A DNA stretch of 29,866 bases from an uncultured Bacilli bacterium (GTDB lineage: Bacteria; Bacillota_I; Bacilli_A; RF39; UBA660): NCBI GenBank assembly GCA_934086935.1, contig CAKOIQ010000012.1, positions 1-29,866 of the forward strand, in the 5' to 3' direction. A program made the translations under genes and the position numbers. Under the pieces are notes generated by a model, which made no database searches, was not told where the DNA came from, and saw only the letters and a program-made list of their open reading frames with translations. Shown one piece after another: positions 16,097-23,979 of the stretch (position 1 is the stretch's first letter; each line of letters starts with the position of its first letter).

Positions 16097-16118
16097 TACT
16101 CATATTTGGGTATTTTTT
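16095..16118 (+). terminator. Terminator of the 104-aa protein gene
   Basis: Stem AATACTC/GGGTATT (one T-G pair) with a 6-base loop and a T-run. The stem begins within the stop codon. Confidence 0.7.
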
Positions 16119-16130
16119 ATTTAATTTATT

Positions 16131-16171
16131 TTAGCACTTTATGTTGACAAGTGCTAAAATATGAGTATAAT
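16131..16171 (+). promoter_or_regulatory. CIRCE operator and promoter of htpG
   Basis: TTAGCACTT-N9-AAGTGCTAA (16131-16157), a perfect 9-bp inverted repeat matching the CIRCE consensus (TTAGCACTC-N9-GAGTGCTAA), the site of the heat-shock repressor HrcA. The -35 TTGACA (16144-16149) sits between and on the arms. TATAAT (16166-16171) follows after 16 bases. Binding would directly block RNA polymerase. Confidence 0.88.
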
Positions 16172-16197
16172 TTAAGTTGTATGGAAAAGAGGATATT

Positions 16198-18081
16198 ATG
16201 AAGAAAAAAGAATTTAAATCATCTTCTAAAAGAGTATTAGATTTAATGATAAATTCTATTTATACTAATAAAGAAATATTTTTAAGAGAATTATTATCAA
16301 ATGCAAGTGATGCATTAGATAAATTAGCTTATAAAGCATTAACTGATAGTTCTATTGGTATAAATAAGGCCGATTTAGAAATAAATATTGAGAGAGATAC
16401 TGAAAATAGAGTTCTTACTATTAAAGATAATGGTATTGGAATGAATGCCGAAGAATTAGAAAATAATTTGGGTACTATAGCAGAATCTGATTCCTTAAGA
16501 TTTAAAGAAGAAAATAAAGAACAAAAAGATACTGAGATTATTGGTCAATTTGGTGTCGGATTTTATTCAGCATTTATGGTAGCTAAAAAAATTGAAGTAA
16601 TTTCTAAAAAATATAATGATGAAAAGGGTTATATATGGTCTAGTGATGGCGCTGATGGTTATACAATAAGTGAATGCTTAGTTGATAGAGTTGGAACTAC
16701 TATTAAATTATATTTAAAGGACAATACTGAAGATGAAAATTATGATAAGTATTTAGATGAATATACAATCAGATCTTTAGTGACTAAATACAGTGATTAT
16801 TTAAGATATCCAATTAAAATGGAAGTAGAAAACAGTAGATTAAAAGAAGGTTCTGATAATGAATATGAAACTTATAGTGAAATAGTTACTTTAAATACTA
16901 TGATTCCTTTATGGAAGAAAGATAAAAAAGATATAACTGAAGAAGATTATAATAATTTCTATAGTGATAAATTTATGGATTATGAAAAACCTCTTAGGGT
17001 GATTCATAGTAATGTTGAAGGTTTAGAATCATATAAATCATTATTATTTGTACCGTCTCATGCTCCTTATGATTTTTATTTAAAAGATTATAAAAAAGGT
17101 TTGGAATTATATACTAATGGTGTATTAATAATGGAAAAATGTGAAAAATTATTACCTGACTATTATAGTTTTGTTAAGGGTGTTGTTGATTCGGCTGATT
17201 TGTCGTTAAATATATCTAGAGAAACTTTGCAAAATGATAAACATGTTATAGGTATAGCTAAAACATTGGAAACTAAAATTCATAATGAACTTTTAGATAT
17301 GCTTAAAAATGATTTTGATAATTATAAAAAGTTTTTTGAAACTTTTGGGTCACAAATTAAATATGGTGTTTATGATATGTATGGCGCTAATAAAGATAAA
17401 TTAAAAGATTTACTTATTTTTTACTCATCTAAAAATAGCAAAATGATTACTTTAGATGAATATGTTAATGAAATAGAAAAAAATCAGAAAAATATTTACT
17501 ATGCAAGCGGTGAAACCATAGATAAAATAAATATGTTACCTCAAGTTGAGCAAGTAAAAAATAAAAATTATGATATTTTATATTTTACTGATTATTTGGA
17601 TGAATTTGTTGCTCAAATATTAAGCAGTTATAAAAATTTAACATTTAAAAATGTTTCTGATGGAGATTTAAATTTTGATACAGAAGAAGAAAAAGAAGAA
17701 TTGAAGAAAATAAATGAGGATAATAAGGATGTTTTAGAATTTATTAAAAAATCTTTAAGTAATGAAGTTGTTGATGTAAGATTTACAAATAAATTAACCA
17801 ATCATCCGGTTTGCTTAACTACTGAAGGAAATTTAAGCGTAGAAATGCAAAAAGTAATAAATGCTATGCCTACTGATGAAAAGGTAAAAGCTAAAATGAT
17901 TTTAGAAATAAATGAAAAACACCCAATTGCGCCTAAAATCAAGAAATTATATAAAAATAATAAAGAAGAACTGGAGAATTATGCTAAAATCTTATATTCT
18001 GAAGCAAGGTTAATTGAGGGATTAACCATTGAAAATCCAACTGAAATATCAAATTTAATATGTGATTTAATATCCAAGTAA
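16198..18081 (+). CDS. htpG: Chaperone HtpG (bacterial Hsp90)
   Basis: ATP-dependent cytosolic chaperone, 627 residues, equal to Bacillus HtpG. GHKL ATPase motifs of the N-terminal domain are intact: RELLSNASDALDKL (catalytic Glu, Mg-binding Asn), DNGIGM, LGTIAESDS (lid), and GQFGVGFYSAFM. The middle-domain arginine motif is seen in LNISRETLQND, and the C-terminal dimerisation part is present (NHPVCLTTEG onward). The start is the ATG at 16198, with GAGG five bases ahead. An in-frame TTG at 16177 lies at the predicted transcription start and is rejected. It is controlled by a CIRCE element, so by HrcA. It has its own terminator and is monocistronic. Confidence 0.97.
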   Translation: MKKKEFKSSSKRVLDLMINSIYTNKEIFLRELLSNASDALDKLAYKALTDSSIGINKADLEINIERDTENRVLTIKDNGIGMNAEELENNLGTIAESDSLRFKEENKEQKDTEIIGQFGVGFYSAFMVAKKIEVISKKYNDEKGYIWSSDGADGYTISECLVDRVGTTIKLYLKDNTEDENYDKYLDEYTIRSLVTKYSDYLRYPIKMEVENSRLKEGSDNEYETYSEIVTLNTMIPLWKKDKKDITEEDYNNFYSDKFMDYEKPLRVIHSNVEGLESYKSLLFVPSHAPYDFYLKDYKKGLELYTNGVLIMEKCEKLLPDYYSFVKGVVDSADLSLNISRETLQNDKHVIGIAKTLETKIHNELLDMLKNDFDNYKKFFETFGSQIKYGVYDMYGANKDKLKDLLIFYSSKNSKMITLDEYVNEIEKNQKNIYYASGETIDKINMLPQVEQVKNKNYDILYFTDYLDEFVAQILSSYKNLTFKNVSDGDLNFDTEEEKEELKKINEDNKDVLEFIKKSLSNEVVDVRFTNKLTNHPVCLTTEGNLSVEMQKVINAMPTDEKVKAKMILEINEKHPIAPKIKKLYKNNKEELENYAKILYSEARLIEGLTIENPTEISNLICDLISK

Positions 18082-18097
18082 TTGGATATTTTTTCTT
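18069..18097 (+). terminator. Terminator of htpG
   Basis: Perfect 9-bp stem AATATCCAA/TTGGATATT with the loop GTAA and a T-rich tail. The htpG stop TAA (18079-18081) is in the loop. Confidence 0.85.
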
Positions 18098-18152
18098 TAC
18101 ATAATTATTTTAATATATTAAAGTTTATGCTATATATATTGTAGGTGGAATT

Positions 18153-19442
18153 ATGTTTATATTTTTATTGATTTTAGGTATTTTAATTGTTTTGTTTGGT
18201 GCTTATAAATTGGTTAGAAAACAATTCAGTATTTATGTAAATTTGTTGTTTATATTATTGGGGTTATCTTTAATTATTTTTTCAATTTATAGATATAATA
18301 ATGATAAACAATTGTTAGAAAAATATCCTCCAACTGTAAAACTTAATAGAGATACCTTTGAATATTATGATAAAGTTTATATTAATGATATTTTAAATTT
18401 AGAAAATGTAGAATTAGTATCAAAAAATGAAAAAATAGATACTTTAAAATTAGGAAAACAATTAATTGAAATTAGGTATAAAGATAAGACGGGAAATATC
18501 CATTCAATGGGGTTGAATGTAAATGTAGTGGATACAACAGCGCCTAAAATTTATCATTCTGCATCTTATACAATTAAAAAAGGTAATAAATTTGATTATA
18601 TGAGTAAAATTATTTGTGGAGATAATTATGATGCTAATGTTGAATGCTCAATCGAGGGAGAATATAATGTTAACAAATCTGGAACTTATGATTTGAATTT
18701 TGTTAGTACTGATATTAATGGTAATAAAACAATTAGTCCATTTAAGCTTTATGTAAAAGATAAATTGAATACTTCTAGTGGCGGTGGATATACACCAAGA
18801 ACTAAACCGATTGAAGATTTTATTGCTACATATAAGAATGACAATAATTTAATTGGTATTGATGTATCTTCGTGGCAGGGTGATGTAGATTATGAGAAAG
18901 TTAAAAATAGTGGAGTTTCATTTGTTATTATAAGGGTGGGATTTGCAAATTCTGATGGCATATGCAAATTAGATAACAAGTTTAAACAAAATTTAGAAAA
19001 TGCTAAAAAGGCTGGTTTAAAAGTTGGTGCTTATTTTTATTCAAAAGCTAATTCTATTGAAAAAGCAAAAGAACATGCTAAATGGGTTGTAGATCAATTA
19101 AATGGGGTTCTATTAGATCTACCGATTTCTTTTGATTGGGAATGTTGGAACAATTTTAATGATTATCATATTAGTTATGTTGGATTGAATCTAATAGCCC
19201 AAGCGTTTATGACTGAAGTTGAAAAGTACGGATATGTGGGAATGAATTATGGTAGTGCCTCTTATTTGGAGAAAATGTGGGATACAAGTGCTTCTTTAAT
19301 TTGGATGGCACATTATACTAAAAAAACTGATTATGAAAAAGAATATTATATTTGGCAAGCTACCGATAGTGGAATAATTCCAGGAATAGATGCATATGTT
19401 GATTTAAATGTATTATATTTAAATGAGGATGGTAAGCGATGA
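18153..19442 (+). CDS. Membrane-anchored GH25 lysozyme with Ig-like domains
   Basis: Peptidoglycan muramidase of family GH25, 429 residues. Two N-terminal membrane helices (about 2-20 and 27-46) anchor it with the rest outside. Then come about 150 residues of beta-rich Ig-like repeats of the DUF5011 kind (VVDTTAPKI at the junction, later SGTYDLNFVSTDINGNK). A short GGGY linker leads to the GH25 barrel from about 230. Active-site features: GIDVSSWQG (Asp237), FDWEC (Asp328, Glu330) and YIWQAT. It is likely a housekeeping cell-wall remodelling enzyme rather than a phage lysin, given the anchor and spacer. AGGTGGA precedes the ATG. Its last four bases overlap the next gene (ATGA). Confidence 0.9.
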   Translation: MFIFLLILGILIVLFGAYKLVRKQFSIYVNLLFILLGLSLIIFSIYRYNNDKQLLEKYPPTVKLNRDTFEYYDKVYINDILNLENVELVSKNEKIDTLKLGKQLIEIRYKDKTGNIHSMGLNVNVVDTTAPKIYHSASYTIKKGNKFDYMSKIICGDNYDANVECSIEGEYNVNKSGTYDLNFVSTDINGNKTISPFKLYVKDKLNTSSGGGYTPRTKPIEDFIATYKNDNNLIGIDVSSWQGDVDYEKVKNSGVSFVIIRVGFANSDGICKLDNKFKQNLENAKKAGLKVGAYFYSKANSIEKAKEHAKWVVDQLNGVLLDLPISFDWECWNNFNDYHISYVGLNLIAQAFMTEVEKYGYVGMNYGSASYLEKMWDTSASLIWMAHYTKKTDYEKEYYIWQATDSGIIPGIDAYVDLNVLYLNEDGKR

Positions 19443-19969
19443 TTGAATTATATGGATTTATTTTTATTGTAATTTTTGGGACTTTGGCACATTTTATATA
19501 TGATTGGTCTAATCATAATAAATATATAGCTTTACTAGTAGCTGTTAATGAAAGTGTTTGGGAACATATGAAATTAATTGTTCTTCCTTCGTTAATTTGG
19601 TTACTTATAGAAATTCCATTTATTGGAAGTAATTCTAATTTTATGATTGCAAAATTAGTATCATTAATGACAATGCTTCTTTTTATACCAGTAATGTTCT
19701 ATTTGTATCAATTAATATTTAAAAAAACAAATTTGGTTTTTGATATTATTGAATTTGTTGTGGCAATTGCACTTGGTCAATATTTTTCATATTTAGTTCT
19801 TAATATGAATAGTTTTAATAGAACTTTATCATTTATATGCCTTTTAATATATATTTTTATAGATGGTTATTTCTTAATCGCAACTATTATTCCTGGTAAA
19901 AGTAAAATATATAAAGATCCACGAAATAATAAAAGTGGACTTGCGGCTCACACTCACAAAGACGAGTAG
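19439..19969 (+). CDS. DUF6512-like membrane protein
   Basis: 176 residues with about five hydrophobic helices. The pattern HFIYDWSNHN, VNESVWEHMKL and the C-terminal His-containing AAHTHKDE tail match a widespread Bacillota membrane family, which I believe is DUF6512. Conserved Asp/Glu/His residues in the first two loops could bind metal. Function unknown. It is translationally coupled to the GH25 lysozyme gene by an ATGA overlap, so a role at the cell envelope is plausible. Confidence 0.75.
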   Translation: MIELYGFIFIVIFGTLAHFIYDWSNHNKYIALLVAVNESVWEHMKLIVLPSLIWLLIEIPFIGSNSNFMIAKLVSLMTMLLFIPVMFYLYQLIFKKTNLVFDIIEFVVAIALGQYFSYLVLNMNSFNRTLSFICLLIYIFIDGYFLIATIIPGKSKIYKDPRNNKSGLAAHTHKDE

Positions 19970-19993
19970 ATGCAAAAAGCATTTACTTTTTTT
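19966..19993 (+). terminator. Terminator of the GH25/DUF6512 operon
   Basis: 8-bp stem GTAGATGC/GCATTTAC (one G-T pair), loop AAAAA, run of seven T. The stop TAG is in the 5' arm. Confidence 0.8.
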
Positions 19994-20010
19994 ATACTTT
20001 TTTATATAAT
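19982..20010 (+). promoter_or_regulatory. Promoter of the HD/P-loop fusion gene
   Basis: TTTACT (19982-19987), a 17-base spacer, TATAAT (20005-20010). The -35 is part of the 3' arm of the preceding terminator. Confidence 0.6.
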
Positions 20011-20036
20011 AGTTTTTATCTTTGTAGGTGAGAAGT

Positions 20037-21344
20037 ATGAAAATGGTTGAAAGAGCACTTAGTTTTACAATTAGAGCACATGATGGACAATATCGTAAAC
20101 ATGAAAAAGATACTCCATATGTTTTTCATCCTATTATTGTTAGTTTGGTCTTAAAAACTGCTGGTTTTAATGATAAAGTTGTAGCTGCTGGCTTGTTACA
20201 TGATGTTGTGGAAGATACAAAATATAGTATTGATGATTTAGCTAAGCTTTTTGGCGGGGACGTTGCTAGTTTAGTAATGACTTGCACAGAATTTAATAAA
20301 TCATTATCTTGGAGAGAAAGAAAAAGCCAACAAATTAAAGCAATTTATAATTTACCTGTTAATAATAAAGCAATCATATGCGCTGATAAAATTGCAAACT
20401 TGGAAGATTTAAGAATACAATTAAGAAAAAATGGATATATAGATTTTTCTGTTTTTAGTGCAGATAGAAATGAACAGGAATGGTTTTTTAGAAGCGTTTA
20501 TAATGCTTTAAAAGAAAATAATACTGATGAAAGAATAGATATTTTATTAGAAAGATATTTAAATGCTTTTTATGATGTTTTTTACGGTATGAATATTGTT
20601 GATCCGGATTATTACGATAATAGAAGTAGAATATACGATAAGATTAAAGCTAAGGGCTATTTAGAAGAATTAACTAAGTTAAAAGATGTTATTCAAGATA
20701 ATAAACCTTATGTTATAGAGTTTACTGGTAGTCCTAGTGTTAGAGGGTCTTCAATTAGAATGCTAGAAGATTTTTTCGAAGAAGAAAACTTTAGAGTTAA
20801 AGTTGTAGATGAAGAAGAAAAGATAGGCAGATATACACATGAATTTTTATCTAATCCTAAGAGTTTATCTTTAGTTGAAAAGAATTTACTTATTGCTTCG
20901 GCAATAAAAGAGGATTTGATGAGGGATATTGTTGGGAATCAGAGTATTGTTATGGCTAATGGTGCGTTGTTCGAAATACTTAGTTATATGAAATTATTGG
21001 CGAATAAAGGTGTTATTAGTGAGAATGATTTTATGGTGTTTTTTGCTGAATATGCAGAAGATTTAGACAAAATAATTAATCATGTGGTAGTTTGTTACAA
21101 TAATCCTTTGAATTTAGGTAATAATAGAAGTGAAATACTAAATAAAACAGACAATATGGTTGATTATAGTGAAGCAATATCACAATGCGAAGCATTAATT
21201 ACAGGTTCTACAGTTGTTGATATGACTAAAATTAATCCTAATGATGCCACTCTTATGGTTGCTAGCTCTTTGTTACCAATTATGCGTAATGAATATGTCC
21301 TTAGATTAAAAACATTTTTAGAACAAAAAAAGAATCAACATTAA
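20037..21344 (+). CDS. ppGpp-hydrolase-like HD domain fused to a degenerate P-loop kinase domain
   Basis: 435 residues, two domains. Residues 1-180 are an HD domain of the RelA/SpoT/Mesh1 hydrolase type: HDGQYRKH (His15), PYVFHPIIV (His31), AGLLHDVVEDT (His55, Asp56, Glu59, Asp60) and KIANLEDLR. No synthetase domain follows. Instead, residues about 224-435 resemble a small-molecule kinase of the thymidylate kinase-like P-loop class: a beta strand into FTGSPSVRGSS (231-239), a helix, and a second site MANGALFEIL (306 onward). In active relatives these positions read roughly GTPRTGKTT and DRS; here the P-loop Lys and the Asp-Arg are missing, so the second half looks catalytically dead. The ATG at 20037 follows AGGTGA; an in-frame GTG at 20028 lies in that site. 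Monocistronic. Confidence 0.75.
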   Translation: MKMVERALSFTIRAHDGQYRKHEKDTPYVFHPIIVSLVLKTAGFNDKVVAAGLLHDVVEDTKYSIDDLAKLFGGDVASLVMTCTEFNKSLSWRERKSQQIKAIYNLPVNNKAIICADKIANLEDLRIQLRKNGYIDFSVFSADRNEQEWFFRSVYNALKENNTDERIDILLERYLNAFYDVFYGMNIVDPDYYDNRSRIYDKIKAKGYLEELTKLKDVIQDNKPYVIEFTGSPSVRGSSIRMLEDFFEEENFRVKVVDEEEKIGRYTHEFLSNPKSLSLVEKNLLIASAIKEDLMRDIVGNQSIVMANGALFEILSYMKLLANKGVISENDFMVFFAEYAEDLDKIINHVVVCYNNPLNLGNNRSEILNKTDNMVDYSEAISQCEALITGSTVVDMTKINPNDATLMVASSLLPIMRNEYVLRLKTFLEQKKNQH

Positions 21345-21358
21345 AAGATTCTTTTTAT
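21324..21358. terminator. Shared bidirectional terminator
   Basis: 10-bp stem AAAAAGAATC/GATTCTTTTT (21327-21336 and 21347-21356) with a 10-base loop and a T-run in both directions. The stop of the plus-strand gene (21342-21344) is in the loop. That of the minus-strand gene (21357-21355) is at the edge of the 3' arm. Confidence 0.85.
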
Positions 21359-21618
21359 TTGTGGGTATTTTCGTAATAGTTTCTTTCTGATAATTCATCC
21401 AATACTTGTTCTAATTCTTCATCTAAAGTGTCTTCATATATTTCTTCCGCTTCATAAATGATACTATGCAGTGATGTGTATATTTCAGGATTTATACCGT
21501 TTCTCTTTAAAACTTCTATTTGATAGTTAGTAAGTACTAAACTATCATTAACTTTTTGAAGTTTATTACTTTCAAAATCAAGTTCTGACACTAATTTTTC
21601 AATATCATATTTTTTCAT
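21355..21618 (-). CDS. Small acidic protein, unknown function
   Basis: 87 residues, soluble, strongly acidic in the second half (EEIYEDTLDEELEQVLDEL). Predicted helical, ending RNYYENTHK. No family recognised. Its ATG overlaps the stop of the upstream 59-aa gene by one base (TAATG), so it is co-translated with it. It is third in the thermonuclease operon and ends at a terminator shared with the convergent gene. Confidence 0.6.
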   Translation of the reverse strand: MKKYDIEKLVSELDFESNKLQKVNDSLVLTNYQIEVLKRNGINPEIYTSLHSIIYEAEEIYEDTLDEELEQVLDELSERNYYENTHK

Positions 21619-21797
21619 TAAATAAATTTGAATATATTAATATATCCTTTACTTTCTAATAAAAATAAAATGCCTATTATAATTAAAACAAACAGTAGAA
21701 CGAATAAGAATCCTACAAAAGCATTGCCTTTTTTTGGCTTTGGCATAGCTTCTTCTACAACAATTCTTCTTTTTAATTTATTATCATCTTTAGTCAT
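21618..21797 (-). CDS. Small single-pass membrane protein (59 aa)
   Basis: A short gene between the thermonuclease gene and the 87-aa gene. It starts MTKDDNKLKRRIVVEEAMP, continues with a Lys/Pro-rich stretch (KPKKGNAF), then one hydrophobic helix (VGFLFVLLFVLIIIGILFLL), and ends ESKGYINIFKFI. AAGGAG lies seven bases before the ATG. The positive charge before the helix suggests the N-terminus stays in the cytoplasm. Gene spacing is tight: 13 bases after the thermonuclease stop, and its own stop overlaps the next start. A plus-strand frame across the same bases has no binding site and is its shadow. Function unknown. Confidence 0.72.
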   Translation of the reverse strand: MTKDDNKLKRRIVVEEAMPKPKKGNAFVGFLFVLLFVLIIIGILFLLESKGYINIFKFI

Positions 21798-21810
21798 AAT
21801 TTTTCTCCTT

Positions 21811-22584
21811 TTATTTCATTATTTTTTTTACTTCTTTTTTAAACTTTTTAGGGTTTACTTTATATAAAAAAACGGCTCCGACTAAAATAATCGCAATTTC
21901 TGTCCAACCTAATTTTTTATTATATTTAGCGGATAAAGTAATATTTGAAGTTATCTTAGTATCAAAATCAAATTCTTTATCATTTAAATACCAACCCTCG
22001 AAATTGTATCCTTCTTTAGAAACACTTAAAGGAGTTACTAATTCATTTTCATTAACTTTGACTTTGGTTTCATCATTATCATCTTTAAAGGTGACAATGT
22101 ATGTTTTAGCTGTGTAATCTTTCCATAATCCTTTTTTTTCGTTTTTAGCTTCTTCTTCGACTTTTTCTAATTCATCTAAATAAGAATATTTGCCATAAAC
22201 ATATTTGATTTGGGCATAACCAATTTCTAATAATTCTTTTTGAAGAAGAGAGTTATCAACCCATACCCAAGCAAGGGTTCTTCCATACTTATCTAATTTT
22301 GTGCTTTTTGAATCGTATTCTAATTCAATTTTTTTAGCATTTGTGATCTTTTTACAAGTATATTCACTAGCATTTTTGCCATATGGTTGTTCTTTTTTAG
22401 TTGGATGTACGGTTTCTGGAGTATCTATTGCTAAAAATCTGACTTTGATATCTTCATTATTAACTGTAAATACGGCAGTATCTCCATCTACACATTTTTT
22501 AAATTTAACTGTTTCTTTATCGTTAGCATAAACATTTGAAACAAATAATAAAAATGTAAATATTAATAACATTATTTTTTTCAT
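21811..22584 (-). CDS. Secreted, membrane-tethered thermonuclease (SNase) with InlB-type B-repeat
   Basis: Staphylococcal-nuclease-like phosphodiesterase acting outside the cell on DNA/RNA. 257 residues: signal peptide (MKKIMLLIFTFLLFVSNVYA, likely cut after Ala20). SNase domain about 24-157 with calcium/catalytic residues intact: VDGDTAVF (Asp35), VRFLAIDTPET (Arg49, Asp54, Glu57), KYGRTLAWV (Arg102). Then one Listeria-Bacteroides (InlB B-type) repeat, about 161-221 (YIVTFKDDND, EGYNFEGWYLN), and a C-terminal membrane helix (about 228-242) with a basic tail. The enzyme is thus tethered with the nuclease outside, suited to nucleotide scavenging or eDNA processing. GAGG precedes the ATG; a promoter TTGATA-N18-TATTAT (22630-22601, minus) is plausible. 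Confidence 0.9.
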   Translation of the reverse strand: MKKIMLLIFTFLLFVSNVYANDKETVKFKKCVDGDTAVFTVNNEDIKVRFLAIDTPETVHPTKKEQPYGKNASEYTCKKITNAKKIELEYDSKSTKLDKYGRTLAWVWVDNSLLQKELLEIGYAQIKYVYGKYSYLDELEKVEEEAKNEKKGLWKDYTAKTYIVTFKDDNDETKVKVNENELVTPLSVSKEGYNFEGWYLNDKEFDFDTKITSNITLSAKYNKKLGWTEIAIILVGAVFLYKVNPKKFKKEVKKIMK

Positions 22585-22600
22585 AAAAACCTCTATAATA

Positions 22601-22630
22601 ATAATAACCTTAAAAAGTAATTAATATCAA
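22601..22630 (-). promoter_or_regulatory. Putative promoter of the thermonuclease operon
   Basis: Minus strand TTGATA (22630-22625), an 18-base spacer, TATTAT (22606-22601). Predicted start near 22594 leaves a very short leader beginning at the binding site. Confidence 0.4.
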
Positions 22631-22650
22631 GTATATTTAGAGATTAGTTG

Positions 22651-22679
22651 TTTCATAGATATTATTTTTATGGTACAAT
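22651..22679 (+). promoter_or_regulatory. Promoter of the 22705-25715 operon
   Basis: TTTCAT (22651-22656), a 17-base spacer, TACAAT (22674-22679), preceded by TGG, which makes an extended -10. The same 120-base gap carries the divergent thermonuclease promoter. Confidence 0.5.
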
Positions 22680-22704
22680 ATTTTAGAATAGTGGGTGTGT
22701 ATAT

Positions 22705-23967
22705 ATGGCTGTGATTGATACATTTCTAAATAAGTTACAAAAGTTAATTAATGCTGCGGATAGTGTTAAAACAAGTAAAGCAATTAATCGTAATGCTAGT
22801 TTAGAAATTGAGAATATTTTTTATAGTAATGGTATAACTGGAACATTAGATTATGATGCTTTGCTTGAACTTAAAAAGAATGATGTTAGAGCAATTTTTA
22901 AAGCTATGTTTGATGATAAATACGAATCTGAATATAATAGATTTATGTCAAAACGAGCAATAATAGCTGAATTTAGAAACATTTCTTTATCTCATGTTGG
23001 TGCTTTTGAACCTAAGGAATATAGTAGTGCTATGGATTACGTTAGTAATGTGGCTAATCAAATTAATGATTTTGTGAAAAAAAATAAAACTGATGCTGAT
23101 TTTGCAAAAAGTGACTTATATAAGAAATATTTAAATATGTTTAGGGGGACAAAATTAGTTGTGCCTGTAACAAATTTTGATGAATTTGATGCTTTGCTTG
23201 ATTCAATGAAATTTTCTAATAAAGAAGCTGGCGATATTAAACTATTTGTTGGAATTAGTAATATAGAATTGTTAAAACCAGATGACAAAAATGAATTATC
23301 TCCACTAAACAAATATGAAATTATTGTCAAAAATAAATATAGAAAATATAAAAATATTGTTTTAATGCTTAAGGATGAGAGTTTTTCTTATAAAGAATTC
23401 GATAAAGATGTTCAGAGAATTAATGATAAATTAAATGTTGATATGTCTGATCTTAAACAAGCAATGTGTTGTATATTACTTGGTAAAAAAATTAATGAAT
23501 ATAAAGATGTTTTTCAAAAAAATGATATGCCTAGTTCGATAAAAATAGATTATTTACAATCCTTGTTACAAGAACTTGATGCTATTGTAGATAAATCCAG
23601 AGAAGATGTGGTTGAAACAAAACCTATAGAAACAGTTTTAGAAAATAGTAATGATAATACTGTTTTGGATGAAGTAACACAAATTATTGATTCTGAAAAA
23701 AAACTAATTGACAGTGTAGATTTTGATGATTTGAATTCTTATCTTTTTGAAGGTGCTGAAGAACAAAGTGAAGCAACAATTGATTATAGAATTATTTCTG
23801 TTGTTACTGCTTTATATAGTGAAAAAGAAAAATTAGATAATTTTGTAGATACTCCTTCAGTTTATAATACTTGTTTAAAAAATATAAAGGATTATATCGA
23901 TGCTTATCATAAATTAAAAGAAGAACAAAAGACATATTTAGTAAAAAAACAAAATTCAAAAAAATAG
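22705..23967 (+). CDS. Uncharacterised protein, 420 aa, first gene of an unknown operon
   Basis: Soluble, mostly helical, no signal peptide or membrane segment. Readable parts: an N-terminal amphipathic helix (AVIDTFLNKLQKLINAADS), a middle section with LKKNDVRAIFKAMF and a more mixed part (TKLVVPVTNFDEFDALLDSM, then LFVGISNIELL). Next is an acidic, probably disordered linker near 300-350 (EDVVETKPIETVLENSNDN), and a C-terminal helical part ending in Lys-rich KKQNSKK. I recognise no catalytic motif or family. The ribosome binding site is weak (GGGTG). It is followed after 12 bases by the next gene, so the three genes are probably one transcript. Confidence 0.6.
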   Translation: MAVIDTFLNKLQKLINAADSVKTSKAINRNASLEIENIFYSNGITGTLDYDALLELKKNDVRAIFKAMFDDKYESEYNRFMSKRAIIAEFRNISLSHVGAFEPKEYSSAMDYVSNVANQINDFVKKNKTDADFAKSDLYKKYLNMFRGTKLVVPVTNFDEFDALLDSMKFSNKEAGDIKLFVGISNIELLKPDDKNELSPLNKYEIIVKNKYRKYKNIVLMLKDESFSYKEFDKDVQRINDKLNVDMSDLKQAMCCILLGKKINEYKDVFQKNDMPSSIKIDYLQSLLQELDAIVDKSREDVVETKPIETVLENSNDNTVLDEVTQIIDSEKKLIDSVDFDDLNSYLFEGAEEQSEATIDYRIISVVTALYSEKEKLDNFVDTPSVYNTCLKNIKDYIDAYHKLKEEQKTYLVKKQNSKK

Positions 23968-23979
23968 AAAGGTTAATTT

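Noticed and set aside
16177..16200. TTG start for htpG seven codons earlier
   Set aside because: The predicted transcript begins at about 16178, and GAGG fits the ATG at 16198, which gives the family length.
21628..21867. Plus-strand frame of 79 codons with hydrophobic stretches
   Set aside because: Hydrophobic runs are the antisense of the 59-aa membrane protein and of the thermonuclease C-terminus. The minus-strand gene has a strong binding site; this one has none.
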